A stretch of DNA of 64,000 nucleotides, taken from contig NZ_JAUSZZ010000001.1 in assembly GCF_030818075.1 (NCBI RefSeq), forward strand, positions 682,001 to 746,000, in the 5' to 3' direction. Both the position numbers and the translations under genes were made by a program. This DNA is from Microbacterium proteolyticum. GTDB taxonomy: Bacteria; Actinomycetota; Actinomycetes; Actinomycetales; Microbacteriaceae. The notes beneath the pieces were generated by a model. That model was not told the DNA's origin and did not search any database. It worked only from the letters and a program-made list of their open reading frames with translations. Below, piece by piece: positions 46,792 to 57,756 of the stretch (the first letter of the stretch is position 1; each line of letters begins with the position of its first letter).

Positions 46792-48416
46792 CAGCCGACC
46801 ACCTGCGCGTCGTAGAGGTATGGCAGCGACAGCGACGGCTCGACGACGACGTTCGAGACCGCATCCTTCCGGCTCGCGAGATCGGTGCTCTGCGCGTACA
46901 ACGTCACCTGCAGGGCGGCATCGCTGATGATCTTCTGGGCGTCGTCGTACAGAGACCGGCGCTGGTCGACCGTCGTCGTCGCGAGCGCATCGTTCAGAAT
47001 CTCGTCGAGCTGAGGGTTGCTGTAGCCCGAGCCGTTCGGCACCCAGCCCGAGGATTGCAGGTACTCCGTCGAGAACACGATTCGCAGCACATCGGGGGTA
47101 TTGGTGTTCCAGTACTGCGTACGCAGGTCGTAGTCAAAGGTGCTGCTGCGTTTCGTCGTGGTCGCCGAGTCGGCCTGCTGCACATCGAGGTGGAAGCCCG
47201 CCTTCTTGACGTTCGCCTGTATCTGGGTGATCAGATCTGTGAGAGCGGCAGGGTTGTCGGCGGCTGTGTACGGGTAAGAGATGCTCAGTCGCTGGCCGTT
47301 CCTGGTGCGATAGCCGTCGCTATCTCGCGCGGTCCAGCCGGCCGCATCGAGGAGCGCATTGGCTCTGTCGAGGTCGAGGTCGTAGACGTGTTCGAAGTCC
47401 GGCGAGTAGAAAGGAGTGACCGAACTCAGCGGGCCACCTACGTATGTCGCGGTGCCGAGGAACACGCTGTCGATGCTCGTGCGAGCATCTGCGGACAGCA
47501 GGAAGGCCTGTCGCACCGACAGATCGTCAAAGGGCGCGCGGGTCACATTGAGCTGCAGCGAGGTCGGGTTGCCCGGGCGCTCGTAGCGGCTGACTACGAC
47601 GTTCGGGTCTCCCGAGGCTTCCTCCGTATTCTCGGGCGGGAGCGAGTCGATCACGTCGACGTCCCCGGTGCGCAGCGAGCCGTATCGGCTGGCGTTCTCC
47701 GGAATGATGCGCCAGGTGATCTTCGCGATGGACGCGGGGCCGCTGTGCTCGGCATACGGCGGAGCGCTGTTGTACTCGTCGTTGCGCTCCAGCACGACCT
47801 CCTGCTGGGGCGTGTACGAAACGATCTTGAAGGGGCCGGAGCCGACCGGCGAGGCGCAGTTCTCCTCCTGCGGCCGAGCGAGCGCGGTGGGCGACTCGAT
47901 ACCGAGGAACGGCTGAGCGAGAACCTCCAAGAACGCGGCGTACGGACGGTTCAGCGTCACCACGGCAGTCGTGTCATCCACTACCTGGGTGCTCTCATAC
48001 GGCTTCAGGTAGCCCCCGGCCGTACCCGACTGTGTCGCCGGGTCGACCATGTGGTCGAGGTTCGCTTTCACGGCTGAGGCGTCGAAGGGCGTTCCATCGG
48101 TGAACGTCACATCGTCTCGCAGATGGAATGTCCACGTGAGAGCGTCCGGCGACACTTCCCAGGAAGTCGCGAGCCACGGGTGGATGTTGCCCTGCGCATC
48201 TTGCGACACCAGGGAGTCGAGGTATTGCGCCGCGATACTCGCCTGCGGCATGTCACCGCCGACGTGGGGGTCCAGGCACGAGATGTCCTTGCCTGTCGCG
48301 TAGACGATGGAGCTGTTATCGGCGGTCTCGCCGGGCGCGGAGCAGGCGGTCAACGCCAGCGTGCTTGCGCTGACGACGGCCAAGAGGATCCCGGCGCGGT
48401 GGAGGAGGGACGACAT
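46791..48416 (-). CDS. OppA/DppA-type substrate-binding lipoprotein
   Basis: A 541-residue family 5 extracellular solute-binding protein. The signal peptide (AGILLAVVSASTLALTAC) ends in lipobox LTAC. SBP5 landmarks: DPHVGGDMPQASIAAQYLDS, WEVSPDALTWTFHLRDDVTF, TDGTPFDASAVKANLDHMVD and GSGPFKIVSYTPQQEVVLER. The family carries peptides, nickel, opines and sulfur compounds. Here the neighbouring monooxygenases suggest an organosulfur or similar small ligand. ATG at 48416 is chosen over 48464 because the signal peptide starts there. Confidence 0.9.
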   Translation of the reverse strand: MSSLLHRAGILLAVVSASTLALTACSAPGETADNSSIVYATGKDISCLDPHVGGDMPQASIAAQYLDSLVSQDAQGNIHPWLATSWEVSPDALTWTFHLRDDVTFTDGTPFDASAVKANLDHMVDPATQSGTAGGYLKPYESTQVVDDTTAVVTLNRPYAAFLEVLAQPFLGIESPTALARPQEENCASPVGSGPFKIVSYTPQQEVVLERNDEYNSAPPYAEHSGPASIAKITWRIIPENASRYGSLRTGDVDVIDSLPPENTEEASGDPNVVVSRYERPGNPTSLQLNVTRAPFDDLSVRQAFLLSADARTSIDSVFLGTATYVGGPLSSVTPFYSPDFEHVYDLDLDRANALLDAAGWTARDSDGYRTRNGQRLSISYPYTAADNPAALTDLITQIQANVKKAGFHLDVQQADSATTTKRSSTFDYDLRTQYWNTNTPDVLRIVFSTEYLQSSGWVPNGSGYSNPQLDEILNDALATTTVDQRRSLYDDAQKIISDAALQVTLYAQSTDLASRKDAVSNVVVEPSLSLPYLYDAQVVG

Positions 48417-48520
48417 GATCTCGCCTTCGATCTGTGGGGTGACGATGCAAGGGGGACGGCGCAACGATAGGAAGCTCCGCGAGGAGGCTTCGCCTCGTTC
48501 CGTAGCAATACGTCACTTCT

Positions 48521-50173
48521 TCACGAGACCGTGAGCCACCCCGGGGTGCGCGTTCTTGTGTCTGCGAAAGCCGTCGGTCCGATTCGCCGGCTGACACCGC
48601 CGATGTGCTGGTAGACGAGCCGCGGATGTCCGAGAGAGGTATCGGAGATCTGCGACGGAAACGACAAGCAGTCGTGGGAACGGTCGCCGAAGTAGTAGCC
48701 CCCGTTGACGCCCCGGTGCACGTTGCGCCGGATCGCCTCGATGACGCTCGTCGACAGGTCGAGGCGCGACGCGGTTGCCCAGCCGTGGGCGATGACGCCC
48801 ACCATGTCGAACTGCAGACCAGCGGTGAGCCATGGCGTCGTGTGGTGCATGTGCGCGAAGTCGCGTTCGAAGTTCGCGCTGATCGCGTCGCGCGGACGGC
48901 CGCTGTTGCTCGCCCAGACGAAGCCTTCGGGCGGTGGTACCCGCAGCTCGGGTGTGCCGGGCACCCACAATCCGAAAAGCAGCGACGGAAATGAGCTCGC
49001 CTCGAAAGCCTCGAGGAAAATCGAGACCAGATGAGGGTCGAAGGAGGCCAGCAGCACCGCACTCGGCGGGTCGTTCCGCAGGTCTTGCACCGCCGATCGC
49101 CACGACGCCTCGTCCCGGGCCTCGACGAGGTCGACTCCCTTGATCGGCGCTCCGCCGCGACCGCGACGGATCGGGCCGACGACACCGGGGTCCTCGCCGA
49201 GCACCACGACGCGGCCATCGCCGGCAGGGATCCTCTGCTGTCTGATCGCATCTCTCACGAACGAGGTGAACGCCGTCCCATAGACGTCGACGCTCGGGCA
49301 TATGCGATAGGTAAAGGGCCCATGACGGCCCGCCGGTCCGTCGTGCACATTGTGCAGGACGGGGATCTCCCGCTCCCCCGCGTTCTCAAGGAACCGCTCC
49401 GCGGAACCCGCACCGTGGAAGTAGGTGAGAGCATCGATCGCGCCAGCATCCCAGCCGTCCAGCACGGCAACCGGATCTCCGTCTACGGGTACCGCCGCCC
49501 ACCGCAGCTCGATCGGTCGGTCACGAACGCCGCCGCGGCGGTTGATCGTCTCGAGGGCGAGTTGTGCGCCGCGCCGAAGATCTGCGCCCGTGCCCCCGTC
49601 GGGTGCCACGGCGCCGATCACGAGAGGCCGTCGGGGCGCGAAGAAGCTCGGTGACACGCGGCGCACGCCGGAGGAGGCTGTGGCGTTCGCGGCAGCCGTG
49701 TGCGCCGGGCGCGGTTCCGAGATCCGTCGCAATCCTTCCTCGACGGCGATCGTGGCCAGGACGCTCCGACGCCGCTGGCCGAGTTTCGACAGCAAGTGTT
49801 CCACGTGCGAACGGACCGTGCTCGCGCTCAACGCCAGGGAATCGGCGATGGACTGATTCGTCTCACCGAGGGTGATCAGGGTCAGCACATCGAGTTCTCG
49901 AGCGGTGAGACCGTAAGGAGGGGGCACCTTCGTCGCACTGAGCTCGACGGTGAGCCGGTCGGTGCCGGCGGGTCCGACCTCGATCCGGAACCAATCGCGG
50001 CCCGTCACGAGGAGGCCGCGCACGGGCGCCGACCGGCGGGCATCGAAGTGCAAGACCAGTTCGCGCAGCCCGTCATGCGCGTCGAAGAACGCGGAGTCCG
50101 ACGCCGAAAGTCCTCGCTCCGTGCGCACGAGCCAACGTACGTGCGGCTCCTCCTCAAACGATGGGGCAGACAT
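48521..50173 (-). CDS. LuxR-HTH regulator fused to a substrate-binding-protein domain
   Basis: A 550-residue protein with no signal peptide or membrane helix. Residues 1-85 are a small N-terminal domain of unknown type. The LuxR HTH spans 89-148 (LTARELDVLTLITLGETNQS, IADSLALSASTVRSHVEHLL). From about 183 to the end is a type I periplasmic-binding fold of the branched-chain amino acid/amide class (LVIGAVAPDGGTGADLRRGA, QLALETINRRGGVRDRPIEL). It probably senses a ligand in the cytoplasm and controls the adjacent transporter/monooxygenase operon. TTGGAGC precedes the ATG; a perfect palindrome and 15-bp repeats lie upstream. Confidence 0.85.
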   Translation of the reverse strand: MSAPSFEEEPHVRWLVRTERGLSASDSAFFDAHDGLRELVLHFDARRSAPVRGLLVTGRDWFRIEVGPAGTDRLTVELSATKVPPPYGLTARELDVLTLITLGETNQSIADSLALSASTVRSHVEHLLSKLGQRRRSVLATIAVEEGLRRISEPRPAHTAAANATASSGVRRVSPSFFAPRRPLVIGAVAPDGGTGADLRRGAQLALETINRRGGVRDRPIELRWAAVPVDGDPVAVLDGWDAGAIDALTYFHGAGSAERFLENAGEREIPVLHNVHDGPAGRHGPFTYRICPSVDVYGTAFTSFVRDAIRQQRIPAGDGRVVVLGEDPGVVGPIRRGRGGAPIKGVDLVEARDEASWRSAVQDLRNDPPSAVLLASFDPHLVSIFLEAFEASSFPSLLFGLWVPGTPELRVPPPEGFVWASNSGRPRDAISANFERDFAHMHHTTPWLTAGLQFDMVGVIAHGWATASRLDLSTSVIEAIRRNVHRGVNGGYYFGDRSHDCLSFPSQISDTSLGHPRLVYQHIGGVSRRIGPTAFADTRTRTPGWLTVS

Positions 50174-50196
50174 GCTCCAAGTATTTGTCGTCCTGC

Positions 50197-50216
50197 CATG
50201 GGTCGAATGACCCATG
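50197..50216. promoter_or_regulatory. Palindrome CATGGGTC-N4-GACCCATG, candidate operator
   Basis: A perfect 8-bp inverted repeat with 4-base spacer, 24-43 bases upstream of the regulator start and just downstream of a possible TATGAC -10 box (minus strand). Position suits autoregulation. Confidence 0.55.
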
Positions 50217-50221
50217 TCATA

Positions 50222-50260
50222 TTGAGTCGAACCGCGCGTCTCCTCTTGAGTCGAACCGCG
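50222..50260. repeat. Two direct repeats TTGAGTCGAACCGCG, 24-bp period
   Basis: The 15-mer TTGAGTCGAACCGCG occurs at 50222-50236 and again at 50246-50260. Together with the palindrome they form a compact control region upstream of the fused LuxR regulator. Confidence 0.6.
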
Positions 50261-50525
50261 TAGGGACGCGACTGGCCACGTTCTCCTGGCTGGAAGGAGC
50301 GACGACTGAGACGCCGGAGGCTCGACCGGTTCAGCGCCTCGTGTGCGGTGGTCAACGGGCGAATCGGCTGCCGCCGCGCCAGACGCATGCATCACCTCGG
50401 TACAGGCGTTAGACACCGCGGCAAACGCTTCATCCCCATCGCCGACGACCACCCCACGTTCGTCCACACCGACGCCGGCTGCATGATCGCGACCAACGCC
50501 ATCAGCATCTCTGGCACGACAGAAC
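50261..50525. other. Region between regulator promoter and tRNA terminator, possible gene scrap
   Basis: No complete gene. On the plus strand about 50402-50525 has codon-like composition and reads RHRGKRFIPIADDHPTFVHT then DAGCMIATNAISISG, with no proper start and no stop before the terminator. It looks like a fragment of a lost gene; no family recognised. Confidence 0.3.
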
Positions 50526-50556
50526 GAAAGAGCCCGGCCGATGGCCGGGCTCTTTC
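50526..50556 (-). terminator. Terminator of the tRNA-Ile/tRNA-Ala transcript
   Basis: GAAAGAGCCCGGCC pairs perfectly with GGCCGGGCTCTTTC around a 3-base loop, 63 bases after the tRNA-Ala 3' end on the minus strand. Flanking A and T runs make it potentially bidirectional. Confidence 0.8.
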
Positions 50557-50618
50557 TCGTGGAGATGTCTCTCGTGAGCGACTCACGTGCCGCCCATCTC
50601 ACGACTCATCTTCGATTG

Positions 50619-50691
50619 TGGAGCCTAGGAGATTCGAACTCCTGACATCCTGCTTGCAAAGCAGGCGCTCTACCAGCTGAGCTAAGGCCCC
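50619..50691 (-). tRNA. tRNA-Ala (anticodon TGC)
   Basis: 73 nt. Acceptor GGGGCCT pairs with AGGCTCC (one G-T pair), anticodon loop TTTGCAA gives TGC, T arm CAGGAGTTCGAATCTCCTA. No encoded CCA. Partner of the tRNA-Ile upstream, the conserved pair after gyrA. Confidence 0.95.
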
Positions 50692-50704
50692 GCGAGGGGA
50701 GGGG

Positions 50705-50778
50705 TGGGGCTACCAGGACTTGAACCTGGGACCTCTTCATTATCAGTGAAGCGCTCTAACCGCCTGAGCTATAGCCCC
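50705..50778 (-). tRNA. tRNA-Ile (anticodon GAT)
   Basis: 74 nt. Acceptor GGGGCTA pairs with TAGCCCC, anticodon loop CTGATAA gives GAT, T arm CCAGGTTCAAGTCCTGG. It lies 65 bases after the DUF3566 gene and probably shares the gyrA transcript or has its own promoter. Confidence 0.95.
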
Positions 50779-50843
50779 GTCTCGCTGACGTGATGTCAAC
50801 CTCGAAGACTTTACCGGAATCCCGAGGTTTTCACGAATCGAGG

Positions 50844-51241
50844 TCAGTTCGAGGTGAAGCCGACGAGCAGGCCGCCCGTCACCTTCACCGCGAGGTTGTA
50901 GATCCCCGCCATCACGGCGCCCAGCACCGTCACGACGACGAGGTTGAGGATGGCGATGATCGCGGCGAACGCCATGACCTGCGGAAGCCCCACGTACTGC
51001 GACAGGTTCGCCGAGCCGTCGGTGAAGCTCATGAAGAACTCGTCGAGCTTCGGAAGCAGCGTCGCAGCCACCACCAGGTAGAGCAGGAAGTACGACACCA
51101 CCGTCACGATGGCCAGGGCCACCGCCGCCAGGAACGACAGCTTCACCGCCGACCAGAAGTCGATGTAGACCAGGCGCAGACGCACCTGCTTCGCCGGGGT
51201 CTTGTGCGTCGACTTCTTCGCGAGCTTGTCAGCTACCGTGC

Positions 51242-51245
<4 letters not shown>
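50844..51245 (-). CDS. DUF3566-domain membrane protein
   Basis: A 133-residue protein with a basic N-terminus ([20 protein letters not shown]) and two helices (about 35-62 and 85-112). [20 protein letters not shown] and [20 protein letters not shown] are the DUF3566 pattern. It always follows gyrA in actinobacteria (Rv0007 in Mycobacterium) and has been linked to the divisome partner CwsA/CrgA neighbourhood; function is unknown. Start overlaps the gyrA stop (ATGA). Confidence 0.92.
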
Positions 51246-53872
<2,627 letters not shown>

Positions 53873-53919
53873 GTCTTCTCAGTTTCGTAGGGCGTCGTCG
53901 TTCGTCGTGCGGGACGAGA

Positions 53920-55956
53920 TCAGATGTCGAGGAAGCGGACGTCTTTGGCGTTGCGCTGGATGAAGCTCCGGCGCGACTCGACGTCTTCGCCCATGAGCAC
54001 CGAGAAGATCTCGTCGGCCGCGGCCGCGTCGTCGATGGTCACCTGGCGCAGCGTCCGCGTCTCGGGGTCCATCGTGGTCTCCCACAGTTCGTGGTCGTTC
54101 ATCTCGCCGAGACCCTTGTAGCGCTGGATGCCGTTGTCCTTCGGGATCCGTCGGCCCGATGCCTGGCCGTCGACCAGCATCGCGTCGCGCTCCCGGTCGC
54201 TGTAGGCGTACTCGTGCGGGTGGTTGGACCACTTCAGGCGGTACAGCGGCGGCTGTGCGAGGTAGACGTATCCGGCCTCGATGAGACCGCGCATGTAGCG
54301 GAACAGCAGGGTGAGCAGCAGCGTGGTGATGTGCTGGCCGTCGACGTCGGCATCGGCCATGAGCACGATCTTGTGGTACCGCGCCTTGGCCATGTCGAAG
54401 TCCTCGCCGATGCCCGTGCCGAAGGCCTGGATCATCGCCTGGACCTCTTTGTTGCCCAGGGCGCGATCGAGGCGCGCGCGCTCGACGTTCAGGATCTTGC
54501 CGCGCAGTGCCAGGATCGCCTGCGTGTGGGGATCGCGGCCCTGCACGGCGGAGCCGCCGGCGGAGTCACCCTCGACGAGGAAGATCTCGCTGATGGACGG
54601 GTCTTTCGACGTGCAGTCCTTGAGCTTGTCGGGCATGGCCGCCGACTCGAAGACGCTCTTGCGGCGGGCGGTCTCGCGCGCCTTGCGGGCGGCCAGACGG
54701 GCGGTCGCGGCATCGATCGCCTTGCGGATGATGTTCTTGGCCTGGCTCGGGTTGCGGTCGAACCAGTCGCCGAGCTTGTCGCCGACCACCTTCTGCACGT
54801 ACGCGCGCGCCTCGGTGTTGCCGAGCTTGGTCTTGGTCTGGCCCTCGAACTGCGGCTCCGAGAGCTTCACCGAGATGACGGCGGTCAGCCCCTCGCGGAT
54901 GTCGTCACCGGTGAGGTTGTCGTCCTTCTCCTTGAGGAGGTTGTTCGCGCGCGCGTAGCGGTTGACGAGCGTCGTCAGGGCCGCGCGGAAGCCCTCTTCA
55001 TGGGTGCCGCCCTCGTGCGTGTTGATCGTGTTGGCATAGGTGAAGACGTTCTCGGTGTACGCCGTCGTCCACTGCATCGCCAGTTCGAGCGCGATCTTGC
55101 GCTCGGTGTCTTCGGACTCGACCTCGATGATCTCGTCGTTGACCACGTCGGCCTTGCGCACGCGGTTGAGGTGCTCGACGTAGTCGACGAGACCGCGCTC
55201 GTAGAGGAACGTGTCGTGACGAGCCTCGGTGACCTCTTCGCCGGGTTCACCCTCGGTGATCAGCGACTGCGGTCGCTCGTCACGCAGACTCAGGCGCAGT
55301 CCCTTGTTGAGGAACGCCATCTGCTGGAAGCGCGTGCGGAGGGTGTCGTAGTCGAAGTCGACGGTGTCGAAGATGGTGGCATCCGGCCAGAACGTGATCG
55401 ACGTGCCGGTCTTCTCGCTCTCCTCGCCCTTCGCCAGCGGGGCGAGGGGAACCCCACCGTCGCGGAACGACTGACGCCACACGTGCCCCTGTCGCTGCAC
55501 CTCGACCTCGAGGCGGGTGGACAGCGCGTTCACGACCGAGGAGCCGACACCGTGGAGACCACCGGAGACCGCGTACCCGCCACCGCCGAACTTGCCGCCG
55601 GCGTGGAGCACGGTCAGGACGACCTCGACGGTGGACTTGCCCTCGGTGCGGTGCATGTCGACCGGGATGCCGCGACCGTTGTCGATCACGCGCACCGCGC
55701 CGTCGCTGAGGATCGTGACGTCGATGGTGTCGCAGTAACCCGCGAGGGCCTCGTCGACGGAGTTGTCGACGATCTCCTGCACCAGGTGGTGCAGGCCCCG
55801 TTCGCCGGTGGAACCGATGTACATACCGGGCCGCTTGCGAACGGCCTCGAGTCCTTCGAGCACCTGAATGGCGTCTGCCCCGTACTCGTTGGGAACCTTC
55901 GCCGTCGGGGACGCTTCGGGTTCCTCGGAAACGCTGTCGGGGTTTTCGGACGTCAT
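53920..55956 (-). CDS. gyrB: DNA gyrase subunit B
   Basis: A 678-residue ATPase subunit. GHKL motifs are [14 protein letters not shown] and [13 protein letters not shown], with the ATP-lid [13 protein letters not shown]. The TOPRIM domain has [14 protein letters not shown] and [11 protein letters not shown], and the ending is [13 protein letters not shown] at 55956 gives the normal N-terminus ([20 protein letters not shown]); longer in-frame starts would overlap dciA. A 119-base gap to dciA could hold a promoter. Confidence 0.98.
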   Translation of the reverse strand: MTSENPDSVSEEPEASPTAKVPNEYGADAIQVLEGLEAVRKRPGMYIGSTGERGLHHLVQEIVDNSVDEALAGYCDTIDVTILSDGAVRVIDNGRGIPVDMHRTEGKSTVEVVLTVLHAGGKFGGGGYAVSGGLHGVGSSVVNALSTRLEVEVQRQGHVWRQSFRDGGVPLAPLAKGEESEKTGTSITFWPDATIFDTVDFDYDTLRTRFQQMAFLNKGLRLSLRDERPQSLITEGEPGEEVTEARHDTFLYERGLVDYVEHLNRVRKADVVNDEIIEVESEDTERKIALELAMQWTTAYTENVFTYANTINTHEGGTHEEGFRAALTTLVNRYARANNLLKEKDDNLTGDDIREGLTAVISVKLSEPQFEGQTKTKLGNTEARAYVQKVVGDKLGDWFDRNPSQAKNIIRKAIDAATARLAARKARETARRKSVFESAAMPDKLKDCTSKDPSISEIFLVEGDSAGGSAVQGRDPHTQAILALRGKILNVERARLDRALGNKEVQAMIQAFGTGIGEDFDMAKARYHKIVLMADADVDGQHITTLLLTLLFRYMRGLIEAGYVYLAQPPLYRLKWSNHPHEYAYSDRERDAMLVDGQASGRRIPKDNGIQRYKGLGEMNDHELWETTMDPETRTLRQVTIDDAAAADEIFSVLMGEDVESRRSFIQRNAKDVRFLDI

Positions 55957-56075
55957 GAGTACGCGCGCTCCAGATCGGTTCGTCGGAACCTCCATCCTAT
56001 CGCGCCCGGTCTCGTCGAACGGTGTGTGCGGCCCGTTGCGGGGAGAAATCACCTCGATCCGGGATCGACCATGGT

Positions 56076-56564
56076 CTAGCCGTAGGTATCGCGCGGACCA
56101 CGGCCTGGAACGGCTCTGGGCCCCCATTTCCACGAGGGGACGTCGGGTCCGACGAACCGGATCGCCTCGACGCCCGCGTCGGGGAAACGTCGGATGATCT
56201 CGGAAAGGATGTGCGCGCGCATCAGTTGCAGCTGTTTCGCCCAGGCGGTGGAGTCGGCCTGGACGGTGAGTGTTCCGGCGTCGAGAGCCACCGGCCGCGT
56301 GTGCGCCGCGGTGTCCGCGCCGGCCACCTCGTCCCACGTACGCACCAGGTCCTCACGCGACAGCTGGGGCTCCCAGCCGGCCGACTGCGTGAGCGCGGAG
56401 AGCACATCTCCGAGACCCCGGGGATCGCGACCGGGAGAGAAGGGGGCGTTGTCCCCGTCGTCCGTCCGTCGGCGACGCTTCTTCTTGCGATACGGGGAGG
56501 GCTCCAGTCCGCGCAGACGGAGGTAGGTGGCCAGGGTCTCGGGCAGCTCGGGCTCGTCACTCAT
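56076..56564 (-). CDS. dciA: DciA-like protein (DUF721), helicase loader
   Basis: A 162-residue protein of the DUF721/DciA family, which loads the replicative helicase DnaB in most bacteria lacking DnaC. The N-terminal half is basic ([10 protein letters not shown]) and the conserved domain (about 60-145) has [20 protein letters not shown] and [15 protein letters not shown] sequence (here [11 protein letters not shown]). The order recF-dciA-gyrB is a hallmark of actinobacteria. Its start overlaps recF by 8 bp. Confidence 0.92.
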   Translation of the reverse strand: MSDEPELPETLATYLRLRGLEPSPYRKKKRRRRTDDGDNAPFSPGRDPRGLGDVLSALTQSAGWEPQLSREDLVRTWDEVAGADTAAHTRPVALDAGTLTVQADSTAWAKQLQLMRAHILSEIIRRFPDAGVEAIRFVGPDVPSWKWGPRAVPGRGPRDTYG

Positions 56565-57711
56565 CGACCGGCTCCTCGATCCGGCCCGCCTCGACCCGCA
56601 CGACGTGCGCGCGCAGCGCGTCGGGCACGTCTTCTTCGACGGCCGACGTCACGATGACCTGTTCGTATCCGCCCGCCAGCTCAGCCAGGCGCGCACGCCG
56701 GCCCGCGTCGAGCTCGGCGAACACGTCGTCGAGGATCAGGACGGGGTCGCCCAGGCGCGACTCCGCTCGGAGGAGCTCGGCGGATGCCAGGCGCAGCGCG
56801 AGCGCGACCGACCAGGACTCCCCGTGAGAGGCGTATCCCTTGACCGGCAGTCCGCGCACCTCGAGCACCAGGTCGTCGCGGTGCGGACCGACCAGGGTGA
56901 GCCCGCGCTCGAGCTCGGCCGGGCGGCGCGCGGCCAGCGCGGCGCGGAACTGCTCGGCGAGGGGGGCCGACGATCGGTCCGCCGCGGCCGCGGACCCTTC
57001 TTCGGGGTCTCCCCCGCCCACCGACAGCGCCCACGTCAGTCGAGGGTCGTGATCTGCGCCGGCGATCGCCGCGTACGCGCGGGCCACGGGCGCGGACAGA
57101 TCGGATGCCAGGGCCAGACGCTCCTCGATCACCTCGGTGCCGAGGGTGATGAGTTTGTCGTCCCACACGTCGAGGGTTCCGAGGGCATCGGCGCGCAGGC
57201 CGCGAGCGCGCGCCGACTTGAGCAGCGCGCTGCGTTGACGCAGCACGCGGTCGTAGTCCGCGAGAACCGCGGACATGCGCGGTGTGCGTTGCACAATGAG
57301 CTGGTCGGCGAAACGTCGCCGTGCCGAGGGATCGCCCCGGACGATCTGCAGATCCTCGGGCGCGAACAGCACGACCTGCGCGTACCGCGGCAGCTCGGAG
57401 GTGCGGACGTTCACGCCGTTGACCCGCGCCTTATTCGCGCCCTGGCGGTTGAGCTGCAGCTCCAGCAGCACGCTCCGCTCACCGTGGGCGAGCCGCGCGC
57501 GGACGATCGCGGCATCCGTTCCGTCACGGACCAACGGCGCGTCGGTGGAGACACGGTGGGAACCCAACGTGGCCAGGTAGGCGACGGCTTCGACGAGGTT
57601 CGTCTTGCCCTGGCCGTTCCGCCCGACGAAGACGTTCGCCCCGGGGGAGAGCGAGACATCGGTACCCGCGTAATTGCGGAAGTCCTTCAGTCCGAGCTGC
57701 TCCACGATCAC
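56557..57711 (-). CDS. recF: DNA repair protein RecF
   Basis: A 384-residue SMC-like ATPase that helps RecOR load RecA at gaps. Walker A is GRNGQGKTNLVEA, the signature region is SHGESWSVALALRLASAEL and Walker B is VLILDDVFAELDAGRR. N-terminal LGLKDFRNYAGTDVSL is typical. GTG start at 57711, 45 bases after the dnaN stop. Confidence 0.97.
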   Translation of the reverse strand: MIVEQLGLKDFRNYAGTDVSLSPGANVFVGRNGQGKTNLVEAVAYLATLGSHRVSTDAPLVRDGTDAAIVRARLAHGERSVLLELQLNRQGANKARVNGVNVRTSELPRYAQVVLFAPEDLQIVRGDPSARRRFADQLIVQRTPRMSAVLADYDRVLRQRSALLKSARARGLRADALGTLDVWDDKLITLGTEVIEERLALASDLSAPVARAYAAIAGADHDPRLTWALSVGGGDPEEGSAAAADRSSAPLAEQFRAALAARRPAELERGLTLVGPHRDDLVLEVRGLPVKGYASHGESWSVALALRLASAELLRAESRLGDPVLILDDVFAELDAGRRARLAELAGGYEQVIVTSAVEEDVPDALRAHVVRVEAGRIEEPVDE

Positions 57712-57756
57712 CGGGTCAGACTACCCGCCACCTCCGACACGGCGACGGGACCGGGC

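Noticed and set aside
50798..50829. AACCTCG/CGAGGTT inverted repeat between the DUF3566 gene and tRNA-Ile as a terminator
   Set aside because: A 7-bp stem with an 18-base loop and no T-run is too weak to call.
55957..56337. N-terminal extension of gyrB upstream of 55956
   Set aside because: It would overlap dciA and adds about 127 residues absent from GyrB proteins; the standard N-terminus begins at the ATG at 55956.
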